Assembly (NCBI RefSeq): GCF_004193775.1
Contig: NC_041002.1
Span: 34,817,112-34,881,111 of the forward strand
Source: Glycine soja
Taxonomy: Eukaryota > Streptophyta > Magnoliopsida > Fabales > Fabaceae
DNA length: 64,000 bases
Reading direction: 5' to 3'
The notes beneath the pieces are model-generated. The model ran no database searches. It saw only the letters and a list, made by a program, of their open reading frames with translations, and was not told the origin of the DNA. A program made the translations under genes and the position numbers. Shown one piece after another: positions 10,736 through 23,012 of the stretch (positions are counted from its first letter, which is position 1; each line of letters opens with the position of its first letter).

Positions 10736-12000
10736 TAACAACAATCATAAGAGAAGGGGAGTTGAGTAGTGTATTAATCAAAGATATTAACTTTTTAAAA
10801 ATTTTAACACAAATATAGACAGATATGTATATGTATGGTAAGTCATCCACTACAAAGAAAACAGGTTTTAATAAAGCCAAGCTTGATCGTCCAGTGACTG
10901 AATAAGATAGATTCTTTAAAATAGTTTTTCAAGTAAATATTTGGTATGAAAATAACGACAGAGAGTGCTAACAGAATGCTTGATAAACTATTAAGAAGAG
11001 AAGTAGAAACACTTGGTTTATATTGGTTCACTCAACCTGAGCTACGTCCAATTCTCCTTTACAAAATAGTAAAGGGCTCCAGTAATCAACATGATTACAA
11101 AACTAGTGTTATGGCTTACCACTCTTAGCTATACAAGTATTCTTAATACCACTTCTTCCACTATCTTAGACTTCCCCTAAATCAAAGAGATACAAGTATT
11201 TTTTAACACTAAGCCACTCCTGGCTTTCACAAATAGTAGTTTGAATAAAAACAAGTATTCAATAACATTCAATGAGTGAATATATAGTAAAGTTCAAATA
11301 GAAAATTACTTTTCTTAGCAAAGGATAAATAGATAAAAGCTTTAAATCAATCATCCAATGATTTCAACAAAGTTTTGCTTTAGAGACATTCCCATTTTCT
11401 CGTGATGACTTTCGTTGTCCTTCTTTTTGGATGGAGATTGCCTTTTATAAACTTCATTGAAAGATCCATTATGGGATCAATGTTGATTTCTTGAAAAAAA
11501 ATAGTTGTCTCTCAATGGGAGATAAGGCTACATGGAATTCACTGATTTGTAAGGATATATGAACAAGTACAGACAGTGCCATGTGCTCTTTGTCCTCGTC
11601 AAAAGCGACCCTTGAGGAATATTCTATGCAGATCTTGTATTCTCTTCTATTCTATCCTTTGCTTAAATTCAAATGTTAGCAATTCAAATAAAGAGAGGCA
11701 AACTTAAAATTCAAGAGAGAGAATATGTGCACATCCCTTTTCTGCTATTATAGCCTTTTCAGACCATGTTGATCATTTTGAACTAGTATACAAGTCTCAT
11801 ACTAACTGGACGCATATGATAATAGTACACAGTGTATAACACTGGTTTTTATCAGGAATGGACGCTCTTGGTTTTAGCGTGCTGGATGCTAGTTAGTATT
11901 TAATAGAGCGTATCCTTTTTTAGTGTAGACCATACATGTAGATTATAGTTAAATCCTTTAATAATATTGATTTTGTCCACTTGTCATAAACTCGTTAAAA
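10736..12000 (-). repeat. Probable 5' LTR of copia H (minus orientation)
   Basis: This non-coding stretch lies directly upstream (minus strand) of the primer-site-like sequence and ends there in a C/T-rich segment (complement of 10755-10765). It contains phrases resembling LTR E in opposite orientation, such as a GAACTAGTATAAA-like context near 11010-11040. No clear TG start was found, so the right end is approximate. Confidence 0.45.
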
Positions 12001-12079
12001 CGTCAATAATTTATACTTATTGTTAATCATGAAAATTCAAGGTAGATTTGACAAGTGGTTGTCCAGACCTAACAGATGT

Positions 12080-13047
12080 ACATCAAGTTCAACCATTACA
12101 GGCTCTAGCTAATCATTACAAATGGAGATATACCCATCACCAGATTTGAAGCAAAATGGACAGACACAGACCTAGCTATAATGGAGCTAAATCCAAAATC
12201 TCATTATAAGCTGACATGTCCCTTATCCATAAAAGAGTACAACAAGATATGCAGATTAAAGACAACCAAAGAGATTTGTGATTCTTTGAGCATCAACTAT
12301 GAAGGAACATAAGATGTCCAACTGAGAAAGGTTGCCACTTTGACGCGGCACTATAAGAGCTTTTCCATGAAAGTAGGAGAATTTGTGGAAATGTTTAGGA
12401 GATGCCAAGCTCTTCTGAATTGACTTGAAGCCCTAGGACACACCTTCACCAAAGCTCAAATTAACCTAAAAATTCTAGATAGCTTTCCCAAGGTGTGAAA
12501 ACCAAGAACAACAACCACCCAAGAAGCGAGAAACCTAAAAATTTAGCATCGGATGAACTGTTGAGTATCCTAAGAGTTCATGAAGTTCACTTTCAGAATA
12601 GGGATCATCTACCTAAAAGAGATTTTACTACCCTTAAAACTGGAGAAACCGGCTCCAGACAAGAAGAAAGAAAGAACTTGTCTAAAGCTCTGAAAGTGTA
12701 GATGGTTGAGTTTGATAGCTCAGATAACAATTATGAGGGATCCACAGATGATGAAGTGGCTTTTATGTCTAGAAGGTTCAAACAAATGATGAGGAAGAAA
12801 GGAAAGTTCCAACACTCCTCAACACGAAAAGATACAAGATTCAAGAAGAAACACAAGGAGAAAGTAATAAGATCATTTTTTTCAAATGTAGAAAGCGTTA
12901 ACATATGAAAGTGGAGTGTCCTCAGTTAAAAAGAAAGAGACACTCTGGTGATAAGAAAAAGAAAAGTCTAATGGTCAACTGGGATGACTTAGACAATGAG
13001 AAGAGTAATAGTCCAGATGATGAGCAAGCCAACATTTGTCTGATGGT
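12080..13047 (+). pseudogene. Copia F gag remnant, first part
   Basis: The fragments lie on the plus strand and partly in one frame. KWTDTDLAIMELNPKSHYK starts at about 12156. A gag core follows (TTKEICDSLSINYEGT, then a stop, about 12265-12310), with further stops near 12420 and 12497. 12495-12908 contains RRFKQMMRKKGKF. At 12890-12915 a CCHC-like CRKR-stop-HMKVEC is interrupted by a stop. The acidic linker VNWDDLDNEKSNSPDDEQAN follows and is broken by solo LTR J at 13053. No 5' LTR or primer site was identified for F. Confidence 0.75.
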
Positions 13048-13052
13048 AGATA

Positions 13053-14238
13053 TGATAAACGTCAAATTTACCATATTTTCATATGCATTTTGTGATGTTT
13101 ATTTGGCATTTTAGTTAGTTTTAGAGCTTATTTTGAATTAAATTAGCTTTAAATTCAGTTTTTACTTTGTCTTAGGTAAAATTTTATGTTTTAGATGTTT
13201 TTAATGAATGTTTGATAGTTTTTCAGCAAAAACAGGTCTTTTGGCTAGAGGCCAAGTTTTGAAGGAAAAATTGTAGAAATTGAAGATAAATGCTAGGAAA
13301 ATCAAGGGCAAGATATTTTTCAAGGATAAATCAACTGAAGAAGAAGAGGATAATTACTTGAATTAATTAGAGATATTATGATGTTTGTAGTTTCTTGTGA
13401 TTATCTCCTTCATTAAACCAAGCTATAATTCTATAAATAGGAGACTATACACTCATTGTAATAGTGTTGAAGTCCTGAGCAGTCCTTAGAATTATATTTT
13501 AGGCTTTCATCTACTAGACGCCTCCATTATTCCATTAGACACTCTAGGTTTCATTGTATTGTTTTTATGAGTGCAATTCCTTCCACCTAGGAGAAGAAAT
13601 GATGAACCTTGTTTCGTACTTAATGCTTTTATTTGATTGGCCATCTTATAGATTAATTCAAGAATTGACTTGTGCTTTGGTGAGCCTTGTTGAAACCCAA
13701 ACATGAATCAAGTACTTAATTGGGATTATCTTTAGGGATAGAATAATCTTGGTTAAACCTCGCTAATTCCTTACCATTAATGTTGATTGCTTGTGTCGGT
13801 ATGTCCAAGGGATTGGGTATCGAGCAAGTAGTTTAGAATCTGTGACCATGCAGGAGCTGGGATAGAATGTATCATGTGAATTAGGAATAAGCAAAAGAGA
13901 TGATTAGAGAATTGTGAAATTACAGTAGATCAAGCGGATTCCAAGTCCAAACCTAGACAATCATTCATCAAGATCGACGTCACTATCTAAGTCTAGTATT
14001 TCTATCTTTAGTTAATTATTTTGTTGTCATTTAATTTTTAATGCAATTTGCTTTATGTTATTTATTTTTTGACAATCAAAAAAGAAAAATACAAAAACCT
14101 AGTTCTTAGTTAAATAACTACATGAAATCCCTCCTTTATTCCTTTGAAAGATGACCTGGATGAAAGTTCAGTTACTACAACATGATTGGGTTACGCTTGG
14201 CATATAAGTTGAATCTAACATGAAATAAAACCTTAACA
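13053..14238 (+). repeat. Solo LTR J with target-site duplication AGATA
   Basis: The LTR starts TGATAAACGTCAAATTTACC and ends CCTTAACA. AGATA is present on both sides (13048-13052 and 14239-14243). There is no internal region, PPT or primer site, so it is a solo LTR left by LTR-LTR recombination. A TATA box (CTATAAATAG) lies near 13431-13440. Removing it and one AGATA rejoins the copia F gag frame, which supports the boundaries. The family looks like a soybean Ty3/gypsy LTR by its 5' end, but this is not certain. Confidence 0.85.
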
Positions 14239-16325
14239 AGATACAGATAAGAAAGTTGAGGTAAGAACCTGCTCAGAATCTAATACTTCTTCTTGCTCTA
14301 CATAAGACAATGAAGAAAACATTCCCTATGATGTTCCTTAGAATAGTCATATGATTTCTCTTTAGTGCAAGAATTATAAAGAAAAATACAAAATAACTAT
14401 TTGTGAAAACACTAAGATGATGAAATCAAATGAAGATCTAAAAAAGAAAATCCAGTCTGTGGAAGAGAGTCTAAGTCAGGCCAGTAAGATTGACAAATCC
14501 TTTGCAATTGAAAAACTAAGAGAAGAGATTGCTTGTCTTACAAAAGACTTTGAGAAGTTTTTGCAGAGCTCTAACACTTTAACTATGCTCTTAAAATTCC
14601 ATCAAAATCCATATGACAAGTCTAGTCTAGGACTAGAAAAAGGAGAATCATCTTCTAAGTCACAGACTATCTCAGACAAATGTGACTTTTGTGGTAAGCC
14701 TGGACCCAAAAAGAAACAAGTTTCTATGGGTACTAATGCTTACAGACTCAAAAAGATTTAGGTGCCAAAATTTCATATTGTTCCTACTATAAATATCCTT
14801 GTTAGTAAAAAGCCAGAGTTTAAGCTAGTATTTGGACAGTGGTTGCTCATGACACATGACAGGAAAAGGTCTATGTTCCTTGACCTAAAGCCAATTGAAG
14901 AAGGAACAATTGCCTTTGGAGGCATGGGTAAGGGAAATATTACTAGTATAAGTAAAATTGGTATTCATTCTTTAGCTTCCATAGACAATGTCTTATATGT
15001 TAGGTCTAAAGTATAACTTACTGAGCATAAGTGAATATTACGACAATAGTTATATTGTCTCTTTCAACAAAGACCAAATGCATAGTCAAGATAGAAGATG
15101 GCAATTCCTTCTTTACTGCTAGACAACATAACAATTTGTATGAGATTGATCTGCTATGTCTAAGTAAACAGAATGTAACATGTTTTCTTTCCAGAGAAGA
15201 TGAGAGATGGATTTGGCACAAAAAACTTGGGCATGTCAATCTAAAACATATTTCAAAACTTTCTAAAAATGATTTAGTAAAAGGACTGCCTATGATTTGC
15301 TAGAAAACCCATCTTCTCTATGAAGCATGTCAACAAGGGAAACATATCAAAACTTCTTTTAAATCTAAAGATGTTGTTTTCATCACCAAATTGTTACAAC
15401 TGTTGCACATGGATCTGTTAGGACCAACTCAAATGTTCAGTCTGGGATCAAAGAAATATGGCTTTTTCATAGCTGATGACTATTCTAGATATACATGGGT
15501 ATACTTCCTTACACATAAACATGAGTCTTTTAAGGTCTTTGAAATATTATGTAAAAGGGTTCAAAATGAAAAAAAAAAGTTTTTGCATTTATTATATCAG
15601 GAGTGATCATGGAACTGAGTTTGAGAATGCTGAGTTTAAATCATTTTATTAAAAGAATGGTATTTTCCTCAACTTCTCTTCACCAAGAACACCTCAACAC
15701 AACGAGGTAGGTTAGGAAAAAAATAGAAGTCTGCAAGAATTGGCTAGGACCATGCTTTACAAAAACTCATTTCATAAACACTTATAGCCAGAAGCAGTAA
15801 ACCCAACTTGCTTTGTTCAAAACAAAATATTGATAAGAGCATTGATTTAAAAGACTCATTGGCATAGCTCCATGTGGAGCTTGTAGGCCTTAGATCTTCT
15901 TCATCAATGGAATCATTTTCTTCTTGAAGATCAATTATAGTAGAATGGAGAAGGAAGAAAGATGATTGGAGACACCACTTCAAGGAGAAGATGAGCCAAG
16001 AAGAAGCTCACCACCATAGGAAGCCATGGATAAGAGCTTGAAATTAGGAGAAGATGAGTGGAGGGAGAGGGAGAGAAGGAGCACGAAATTTTGTGCCTCA
16101 AATGAGGTCTGAACTTTGAAGTGTAATTCTCTAATAATCAAAGTTGAAAAAATGCACACACATGGCTATGATATATAATGATTGGATCATTCCAATGGAA
16201 GAAGAAGTCAACCAGTTCACCAAAAACGATGTCTGGACACTTGTTCCCAAGCCAGAAAACAAAAGCATTATTGGAACAAGGTGGGTTTCAAAAATAAACT
16301 GAATGAACAAAGTAAAGGTGGTAAG
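14239..16325 (+). pseudogene. Copia F gag C-terminus, protease, integrase and start of RT
   Basis: After the solo LTR, gag resumes with a Ser-rich acidic stretch. A coiled-coil-like segment follows (14417-14761, ENTKMMKSNEDLKKKIQS context) and then half a zinc knuckle (CDFCGKPG). 14762-15016 covers the region around and after the protease (IAFGGMGKGNITSISKIGIH). 15031-15303 gives the integrase zinc-binding region (IWHKKLGHVNLKHI). 15391-15606 gives the catalytic core start (LLHMDLLGPTQM and ADDYSRYTWVYFL). An unrelated insert occupies about 15850-16150. RT begins near 16170 (DWIIPMEEEVNQF, DVWTLVPKPENKSIIGTRW) and is cut at 16326 by the Athila-like element. Many stops and frameshifts are present. 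Confidence 0.85.
15850..16150. other. ~300-bp unexplained insertion between integrase and RT of copia F
   Basis: Copia F sequence (integrase, to about 15850) and its RT start (about 16165) are separated by purine-rich DNA. This DNA is full of GAAGAAG/GGAGAAG runs and contains short phrases such as CCATAGGAAGCCATGG. No terminal repeats or target duplication could be recognised. It may be a fragment of another repeat family or the footprint of a deletion. Confidence 0.45.
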
Positions 16326-18118
16326 TGATGTGTCATTATTTTCTCTTATTTCTTAACCCTTTTTGTCACCATTTTAATTACTGATTAGCCTTAATTGTCA
16401 AATTAATTATGCAGTTTTATCATTTGGGGCTACTTGACTAATTTTGTGTTTTTAATTTAATTTCAGGATAATTATAAGCAATTGGGCTTGAATCCGAAAT
16501 TGGACTTGGACTTGAAGAGAGTAGACAATTTTATTTTATCAAATCTTATCTTATCCAGATTTTATTTCATCTAGATTTTATTTCGTCCAGATTTTATTTC
16601 ATCCAATCTTATCTTATCTTGTCCAGATTTTATTTTATTTCGTTTATGGGATTGGACTTAAAATAGATTTGTAAGCTTTGGGGCTGAGGACCTATATAAC
16701 AGCACCAGGGTTTTAGTTTAGGGAGTTTTTTCTCAAAGAGGAGAATAATTCTAGGGTTTTAGAATTCCAGTTTTTACTGTTCATGCGCACTGTTCACGTA
16801 GAATAAAATTTGTTTTCTACAATTTTGTTTCTTCTTCAATCTACAATTTCTTTTTCTACTGATTAATGGAAGGCTAAGTCTCCAGTGTTGTTTTCTCTTG
16901 AGGATCAAGCAGAGCTCTCTTTGAGGTTTTGTTATTACTATTGAATTCTAATCAGTTTTTCCTCTTCACCAATTACTCTATATTTGTTGCTATTAATCCA
17001 TGCATGCTTAGTGCTTGATTAATTGTCTCTGCGTTTAATTTACGTTTATGCTTAATGATCAGTTTCGTTCATGATTAATTGGTTTATGTGTTGCTTAATT
17101 ACATAATGACAGCCTTATGTTAATTTTCGCTTAGTAATTTAATTTAGGGTTGGATTAAGTGGTTGAACTGATTAAGGATAAATTCTCGTAACCTAGGATA
17201 AGAGACTTGCTTGTGAATCAAGGGGAAACAACATGTTCTAATTATGTTATTTTCTAATTCAAATTTTCTTGCTGTTTAATTTACAAAAACAAACAACCCC
17301 CCAATTCGTTACTGTTTTATTACTATTTGTTATGAACGTTTGATTGACCATTGCTCGTTGGGAGACGACCTAGGATCACTTCCTAGATACTGCATTTTTA
17401 ATGTTTATTTGATTCGGGTATGACCTCGATCAAATTCTAGAGTTTTAGAATTCCAATTTTTACTGTTCATGCGCACTGTTCACGTAGAATAAAATTCATT
17501 TTTTGTAATTTTGTTTCTGCTTCAATCTACAATTTCATTTTCTACTAATTAATGGAAGGCTAAGTCTCCAACGTTGTTTTCTCTTGAGGATCAAGCACAG
17601 CTCTCTTTGAGGTTTTGTTATTACTATTGAATTCTGATCAGTTTTTCCTCTTCACCAATTACTCTGTATTTGTTTCTATTAATCCATGCATGCTTAGTGT
17701 TTGATTAATTTTCTCTGCGCTTAATTTATGTTCATGCTTAATGATCAGTTTCGTTCATGATTAATTGGTCTATGTGTTGCTTAATCACGTAATGACAGTC
17801 TTATGTTAATTTTTGCTTAGTAATTTAATTTAGGGTTAGATTAAGTGGTTGAACTGATTAAGGATAAATTCTCGTAACCTAGGATAAGAGACTTGTTTAT
17901 GAATCAAGGGGAAACAACATGTTTTAATTCTGTTATTTTCTAATTCAAATTTACTTGCTGTTTAATTTACAAAAACAAACAACCCTTCAATTCGTTACTG
18001 TTTTATTACTATTTGTTATGAACGTTTGGTTGACCATTGCTCGTTGGGAGACGACCTAGGATCACTTCCTTGATACTGCATTTTTAATGTTTATTTGATT
18101 CGGGTACGGCCTCGATCA
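16326..18118 (+). repeat. 5' LTR of the Athila-like element, with an internal 686-bp tandem duplication
   Basis: The LTR starts TGATGTGTCATTATTTTCTC and ends CCTCGATCA. A TATA box (CTATATAACA) lies near 16690. The segment 16751-17436 is repeated as 17437-about 18118 with roughly 95% identity by eye. Each copy begins CTAG(G/A)GTTTTAGAATTCCA and ends with a CCTCGATCAAAT phrase. The duplication includes the LTR 3' end. This LTR is therefore about 690 bp longer than a single-copy version would be. Confidence 0.8.
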
Positions 18119-18122
18119 AATT

Positions 18123-18140
18123 TGGCGCCATTGCCGGGGA
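18123..18140 (+). other. Primer binding site (tRNA-Asp type)
   Basis: TGGCGCCATTGCCGGGGA is complementary to the 3' end of plant tRNA-Asp with one mismatch (A at position 8). It lies 4 bp after the LTR end, as expected for Athila/Calypso elements. Confidence 0.9.
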
Positions 18141-18877
18141 GCAGTGGGCCAAAGGTTCATAATACTGTTTTTTTTTTTGTGTCGCTCTGTCGTTTAGGTT
18201 GTGAGTGTGTGTTGTTTTGTTTTGTGTAGCATTTTTTTTTGCATTTCAGTCGCGTCCCCTGTTTAGCGATTGTTTCAGTTTTATGTTTTGCTATGAACAG
18301 TGATTAGCGACTGATTCAGTTTTGTGTTTGCTGTGAACAGTGATTAGCGACTGATTTTGTAATTTAATTGGCGATTTTTGTTTTGATAGTTACAGTTGTT
18401 ATTTTTGGCTGATTTTTTGTGTGGTAGTTTCTTTAGATCCATATTTTATGTGAAAAATACCAAGAGCACTTGGTGTGGCAGTATTTGAGAGAGACAAAAA
18501 ATTTGGGAACTTGTTTTTAGCGAAACTTAAAACGGCCATAACTTTTGCTCCTGGTATCAGAATGACTATTATTATATATGCATTTGGGGTAGGAAGAAAT
18601 TTCCCATACTGTGGCAACTGGCTCCCAAACTCGAAAAATCAGCCGTTTACTAATTTTTTTTTTCAAGTATTATTGTCCTATTTTTCTAAACTTTGCTTAG
18701 GTAGTTTTCATAGTTAGACTTTGAATTTTTGTTTGAAATTTTTTGTGCTATCTTTTCATGATTTTATGGTGTTCCTCACAAAATTTCAGCTCATTTGGAT
18801 ATCGTTTGAGTATAGCTGTAGTTTTACCCCCTTGTTAGGTGCTTATTGAGAAACACATTATCTGCTGCATATAATGC
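18141..18877 (+). other. Athila-like leader, with a short tandem repeat
   Basis: This is an untranslated leader. Two ~43-bp units (CAGTTTTATGTTTTGCTATG... and CAGTTTTGTGTTTGCTGTG..., each ending AACAGTGATTAGCGACTGA-like) lie at about 18265-18360. A T-rich stretch follows to the gag ATG at 18878. Confidence 0.55.
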
Positions 18878-20422
18878 ATGACTAGGGGCAATCCAAGTGA
18901 TTTACAACCCTTTGATCCTGAAATAGATAGAACCTTTCATAGATTAGTTAGGCATAGTGTGCATCCTGGTCATTCTGTGCATTTTGAGCATTTTAAGCAT
19001 TCTATTGCTGGTGATTCTGAATATTCTGATGTTGAGCATTCGACTACTAATTTTCACACTGAGAACATGGCTCAACCTGCACCTCGTGAGAGGACTCTTA
19101 GGGAGATGGTTGCACCTGATTTCACTTATGAAATCTTGTGCATTCAATATCCTGATGAGGGTGTTCCATATGTTCTCAAGATTGGACTAATACATTTGCT
19201 GCCCAAGTTTCATGGTCTTGCAGGTGATGATCCTCATAAGCATCTTAAGGAGTTCCATATTGTTTGTTCCACAATGAAGCCCCCTGATATCCAGGAAGAT
19301 CATATCTTTCTAAAGACTTTTCCTCATTCTCTGGAGGGAGTGGCAAAAGATTTGCTATACTACCTTGCTCCCAGGTCTATTTTCAGCTAGGATGACCTTA
19401 AGAGGGTGTTCTTGGAGAAATTCTTCCCTGCATCTAGGACCACTGCCATCAGAAAAGACATTTTAGGCATCAGGCAACTTAGTGGAGAGAGCTTGTATGA
19501 GTACTGGGAAAGATTCAAGAAATTGTGTGCAAGCTATCCTCACCACCAGATTTCTAAGCAACTTCTTCTTCAATATTTCTATGAGGGACTTAGCAACATG
19601 GAGAGGAGTATGATTGATGCTGCCAGTGGTGGAGCTCTGGGTGATATAACCCCTGCTGAGGCTAGGAATTTGATTGAGAAGATGGCTTCCAACTCCCAAC
19701 AATTCAGTGCAAGAAATGATGCTATTGTCCTTAGAGGAGTCCATGAGGTGGCCATGGATTCATCTTCATCTACTGAAAATAAAAAGCTTGAGGGAAAACT
19801 TGATGCCTTGGTCAACCTAGTAACTCAGCTAACAATGAATCAGAAATCTGCACCTGTTGCAAGAGTCTATGGTCTATATTCTTCTGCAAATCACCAAACA
19901 GATCTTTGTCCTTCTTTGCAGCAATCTGGAGTCAATGAGCAACCTGAAGCTTATGTTGCAAAAATTGATAATAGACCCCCTCAGCAGGAAAACCAACAAC
20001 AGCAGAATAATTATGATCTTTCAAGCAACAGATACAATCCAGGTTGGAGAAATCATCCAAATCTGAGATGGGCAAGTCCTCCACAACAACAACAACCTGT
20101 CCCTCCTTTCTAGAATGCTACTGGTCCAAGCAAGCCATATGTTCCTCCTCCAATACAACAGCAACAACAACAAAGACAACAAGCAACTGAGGCCTCTCCT
20201 TAACCTTCCTTAGAAGAGTTAGTGAGGCAAATGACCATCCAGAATATGCAATTTCAGCAAGAGACAAGAGCCTCCATTCAAAGTCTAACAAATCAGATGG
20301 GGCAAATGGCTACTCAGTTAAACCAAGCTCAATCCAAAAATTCTAACAAATTGCCTTCACAAACTGTGCAGAATTTGAAAAATGTGAGTGCCATCACCTT
20401 GAGGTTTGGCAACCAAATTTAA
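18878..20422 (+). pseudogene. Athila-like gag
   Basis: One reading frame runs from ATG 18878, broken by in-frame stops at 19388, 20111, 20201 and 20420. The N-terminal half holds the capsid-like domain (PKFHGLAGDDPHKHLKEFH near residue 108, FFPASRTTAIRKDI after the first stop, and YEYWERFKKLCASYPHHQI). Residues from about 350 on are Gln-rich (QQENQQQQNN) and end in the Athila-typical SSNRYNPGWRNHPNLRW. The expected zinc-knuckle region is represented only by GLYSSANHQTDLCPS. The frame is otherwise preserved, so the stops are point mutations. The normal product would be a nucleocapsid protein of cytoplasmic particles. Confidence 0.85.
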
Positions 20423-20623
20423 GTGCCTCCACCAGTAGCAGCACCTGCGCCTGAACCTGTCAAGCTTCATTCTACACCTGAAAAAGAGGATGAGATAGTT
20501 GCACAAAAGAGAAAGCTTCCTAACAAAAATTTTCATGCAGGTGGACCCTCTTCTAGTAATTCTGACTTACCGTAGCCACCTATCCCTCTTCTATTCCCAC
20601 CTAGAGCAATTCCAAACAAAAAA

Positions 20624-23012
20624 ATGGAAGAAGCGGAAAAGGAGATCTTGGAGACCTTCAGGAAAGTAGAGGTGAAAATACCTCTGCTAGATGCCATCAA
20701 GCAGATTCCAAGATATACCAAGTTTTTAAAGGAGTTATGCACCCACAAAAGGAAGCTTAAAGGCAATAAAAGGATTAGCATGGGCAGAAATATGTCAGCA
20801 TTGATAGGTAAATCTGTTCCTCACATTCCTGAGAAATGTAAGGACCCGGTACTTTTTGTATACCTTGCATTATTGGGAACAGTAAATTTGAGAATGCCAT
20901 GCTAGATCTAGGAGCATCAGTTAGTGTCATGCCTCTATCCATTTTCAATTCTTTATCTCTTGGACCCTTGCAATCTATAGATGTGGTGATTCATTTGGCA
21001 AATAGAAGTGTTGCTTACCCCACAGGTTTTATAGAGGATGTGCTGGTTCGGGTTGGTGAACTTATTTTTCCTGTTGATTTTTATGTTCTTAATATGGAAA
21101 AAGGATTTTCCCATGGTTCAGTTCCAATTATTTTAGGCAAGCCATTTATGAAAATAGCTCGAACCAAGATAGATATTTATGCTGGCACATTGTCTATGGA
21201 ATTTGGTGATATTGTTGTTCATTTTAACATTCTTGATGCCATGAGACATCCATCTGAGGATCATTCTGTTTTTCGTGATGAGATAATTGATCAAATTGTT
21301 GATGATTATATGTTTGATTTTGATTCTATTCTTCATGGTAGGAAACATCCATTTTTATCTGATCTGCATACTTGTCATTCCTTATGCATTGAATCTGAAT
21401 CTGAGTTTGAATTTAATCCTGTATCTGATTTTTATGCTGAGAATGAATCTGAATTTGAGTCTGGTTCTAATTTTCTGGGTGTTGTACCTCTTGATGTGGA
21501 TTTTTTAGAGTCAGAATGCACTAACCATGTTGCAGAAAGTACATATACTTCTGACTTGCTTTATAAGGTACAGGCTGAGGAACCTTCTTCTTCTCCTACC
21601 CTGGTTCCTCCCATTTTTCAGCCACCACCCACACCAGAGTTGAAGCCCTTACTAGCAACCCTCAAATATGCTTACTTGGAGGACAAGGAAAAATTTCCAG
21701 TGATCATCTTTGCCTCCCTTGCTGCTAAGCAAGAGGAGAATTTGTTGCTAGTTCTCAAGAAGCACAAGAAAGCCATTGGATGGACTTTAGCAGACATTCC
21801 TGGTATTAGCCCATCTACCTGCATGCATAGGATACTTTTAGAGGATGGAGCTAAGCTAGTGAGGCAGCCACAGTGGCGACTCAACCCCGTCATTCTAGAT
21901 GTGGTGAAAAAGGAAGTGACCAAGCGGTTCCTAAGAAGACAGGCCTCACAGTAATTAAGAATGAAAGGGATGAGCTTATCTCCACAAGAATGCAAAACAG
22001 CTAGCGAGTCTGCATTGATTATGGGAGGCTGAACCAGGTAACCGGAAAAGATCATTTTCCCCTGCCATTCATTGATCAAATGCTTGAGTGCTTGGCAGGT
22101 AAGTCTCATTACTATTTTCTTGATGGTTTTTCTGGTTATTTACAAATTCATATTGCTCCTGAGGATCATGAAAAGACCACCTTCACCTGTCCCTTTGGCA
22201 CTTTTGCCTATGCAACGCCCCTGGCACCTTCCAGCGGTGTATGCTTAGCATTTTCAGTGACTTTTTAGAGAGTTGCATAGAGGTATTTATGGATGATTTT
22301 ACTATTTATGGATCCTCTTTTGATACATGTTTGGATAGTCTGGATAGAGTTCTTAGTAGATGCATTGAAACTAACCTTGTGCTGAATTTTGAAAAATGTC
22401 ACTTCATGGTAGAACAAGGTATAGTTTTAGGGCATATCATTTCCAGTAGGGGCATAGAGGTAGACCCTGCAAAAATAGATGTTATTTCACAATTGTCTTA
22501 CCCCTCTTGCGTGCGAGAGGTTCGTTCTTTTCTTTGTCATGCAGGGTTTTATAGGCGCTTTATCAAAGATTTTAGCAAAATGGCCTTTCCATTATCCAAT
22601 CTGCTACAAAAAGAGGTGGAGTTTGATTTTGATGACTGATGCAAAGAGGCTTTTGATTGCCTCAAGCGTGCGGTGACTACCACCCTTATCATTCAGGCAC
22701 CTGATTGGACAGCCCCATTTGAGCTAATGTGCGATGCATCCAATTACGCATTGGGGGTTGTCCTTGCTCAAAAGATTGATAAGTTGTCTCGAGTGATCTA
22801 CTACGCTTCCAGAACTTTGGATTCTGCTCAAGCAAATTACACTACCACAGAGAAGGAGCTATTAGCGATAGTTTTTGCTCTTGAGAAATTTCGTTCATAT
22901 TTACTTGGTACTCGTGTTATTGTTTATACTGACCATGCAGCTCTGAAGTACCTATTGAAGAAGGTTGAATCAAAGCCTAGATTAATCAGGTGGATGCTTT
23001 GGCTCCAAGAGT
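20624..23012 (+). pseudogene. Athila-like protease, RT and RNase H
   Basis: 20624-20890 is in the gag frame. A frameshift near 20890 leads to the protease (LDLGASVSVMPLSIFNSLSL, then PIILGKPFMKIARTKIDIYA) in 20899-21954. A His/Ser/Glu-rich spacer follows, and RT starts near 21780. RT is split by frameshifts at about 21930, 22070 and 22240; the catalytic FMDDFTIYG motif is intact in 22241-22639. A TGA at 22637 is followed in the same frame by RNase H (22673-23010; [47 protein letters not shown]). Homology ends at about 23012. Integrase is absent. Confidence 0.85.

Larger units (their letters stand above)
16326..23012 (+). mobile_element. Athila/Calypso-like Ty3/gypsy element, 3' truncated
   Basis: Order: 5' LTR (16326-18118), tRNA-Asp primer site (18123-18140), leader, gag, protease, RT, RNase H, then an abrupt end near 23012 with no integrase, PPT or 3' LTR. 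It sits inside the RT start of copia F (preceding bases GTAAG, 16321-16325, would be the left target-site copy). Several stops and at least three frameshifts mark it as old. Clade assignment rests on the primer site and on Athila-type Gag phrases such as SSNRYNPGWRNHPNLRW. Confidence 0.85.
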
